The notes beneath the pieces are model-generated. The model was given only the letters and a program-made list of their open reading frames with translations, did not search any database and was not told where the DNA came from. A stretch of DNA of 13,693 nt, taken from CAZJJK01 sp964546285 (GTDB lineage Bacteria > Spirochaetota > Spirochaetia > Treponematales > Breznakiellaceae). The DNA lies in NCBI GenBank assembly GCA_964546285.1, contig CAZJJK010000096.1:1-13693 (forward strand), written 5' to 3'. This document shows, one piece after another, positions 13,470 through 13,693 of the stretch (position 1 is the first letter of the stretch; each line of letters starts with the position of its first letter). The position numbers and the translations under genes were made by a program.

Positions 13470-13677
13470 CCAGGGAAGCTGATTGGCTGGAGCCAAACCC
13501 CTATGCTTCCTAGACATGTTTCTTCATTAAGCCAGGAGAGCGATTCTATTAATCCATTATTGAACTGCAAAGATCCTTATCAAGCTTGACCCGCATTAAG
13601 TCGCACATATGAGTTTTTTGTAAACCCATTTTGTATAATAAAAAATTATTGTAAATCTTCAACAAAATTGGCAGCAG
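13449..13677. mobile_element. candidate 229-bp miniature inverted-repeat element with TA flanks
   Basis: The left end CTGCTGCCAATTTTGTTG (13449-13466) is repeated in inverted orientation at the right end (13660-13677); the match extends 3 bp further inward with one mismatch. The dinucleotide TA lies immediately outside both ends (13447-13448 and 13678-13679). This is the target-duplication pattern of the IS630/Tc1-mariner superfamily. The interior encodes no transposase and its right half is very AT-rich, so if mobile it would be a non-autonomous element. A third copy of the terminal sequence lies at 305-326. The interior contains a TATAAT at 13634-13639 pointing right. It inserts about 120 bp upstream of the ABC operon. 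Confidence 0.5.
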
Positions 13678-13678
13678 T
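13657..13678 (+). repeat. dispersed 22-bp repeat, direct copy (right end of candidate element)
   Basis: It is identical over 22 bp to 305-326 and inverted relative to 13448-13469. Confidence 0.75.
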
Positions 13679-13693
13679 ATATAAACCGATGGA

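Noticed and set aside
13328..13570. 81-residue N-terminal extension of the ABC ATPase from a TTG start
   Set aside because: It reads through the inverted-repeat end and has no resemblance to ABC proteins; normal family length is reached from 13327 or 13294.

Overview
This is a compact bacterial window that is moderately GC-rich by eye. The genes are tightly packed, with ATGA overlaps and gaps of 2 to 20 nt. GTG starts occur, and upstream Shine-Dalgarno sites are clear for most genes. The gene set (a lipoprotein of the glycoside hydrolase 123 / DUF4091 type, a cytoplasmic NodB-like deacetylase, LspA, AroC, a DrrAB-type ABC exporter) and the protein style remind me most of gut-associated spirochaetes of the Treponema group. 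That is a low-confidence guess made without a search.

Layout. (1) 1-290: the tail of one reading frame and a small ORF joined by an ATGA overlap, with codon use unlike the rest. They are followed by a solo copy of a dispersed 22-bp repeat (305-326) and a 23-bp palindrome (372-394). (2) 442-2112, minus: a lipoprotein with a GH123/DUF4091-like catalytic region. (3) 2270-4455, plus: a divergent three-gene operon of a polysaccharide-deacetylase-like protein, an unrecognised protein and lspA (signal peptidase II). (4) 4477-9801, minus: a DUF72 - imuB - dnaE2 operon behind a sigma70-like promoter whose -10 lies inside a perfect 26-bp palindrome. (5) 9888-10943, minus: aroC. (6) 11055-13327, minus: an ABC ATPase and membrane-permease pair followed by a flavin-reductase-like protein. 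(7) 13449-13677: a candidate 229-bp miniature inverted-repeat element with TA at both ends, just upstream of the ABC genes.

The most interesting part is region 4. The Y-family protein has lost all three catalytic carboxylates but keeps a consensus beta-clamp peptide (QLDLF). It sits directly before a DnaE2-type replicase subunit whose catalytic aspartates are intact. This is the logic of the ImuB-DnaE2 (ImuC) translesion mutasome. No ImuA/RecA-like gene is present in the window, and a DUF72 TIM-barrel protein occupies the first cistron instead, 2 nt from imuB. The palindrome over the promoter is a good candidate for the operator of a damage-response repressor (LexA or an unrelated factor) with an unfamiliar recognition sequence.

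Smaller oddities are three-copy 15-bp in-frame minisatellites in two different genes, a C9 tract inside the unrecognised gene, and a predicted leaderless start for the ABC ATPase. I see no rRNA, tRNA, CRISPR array or convincing intrinsic terminator. There is no stretch above 300 bp without a supported or possible gene.
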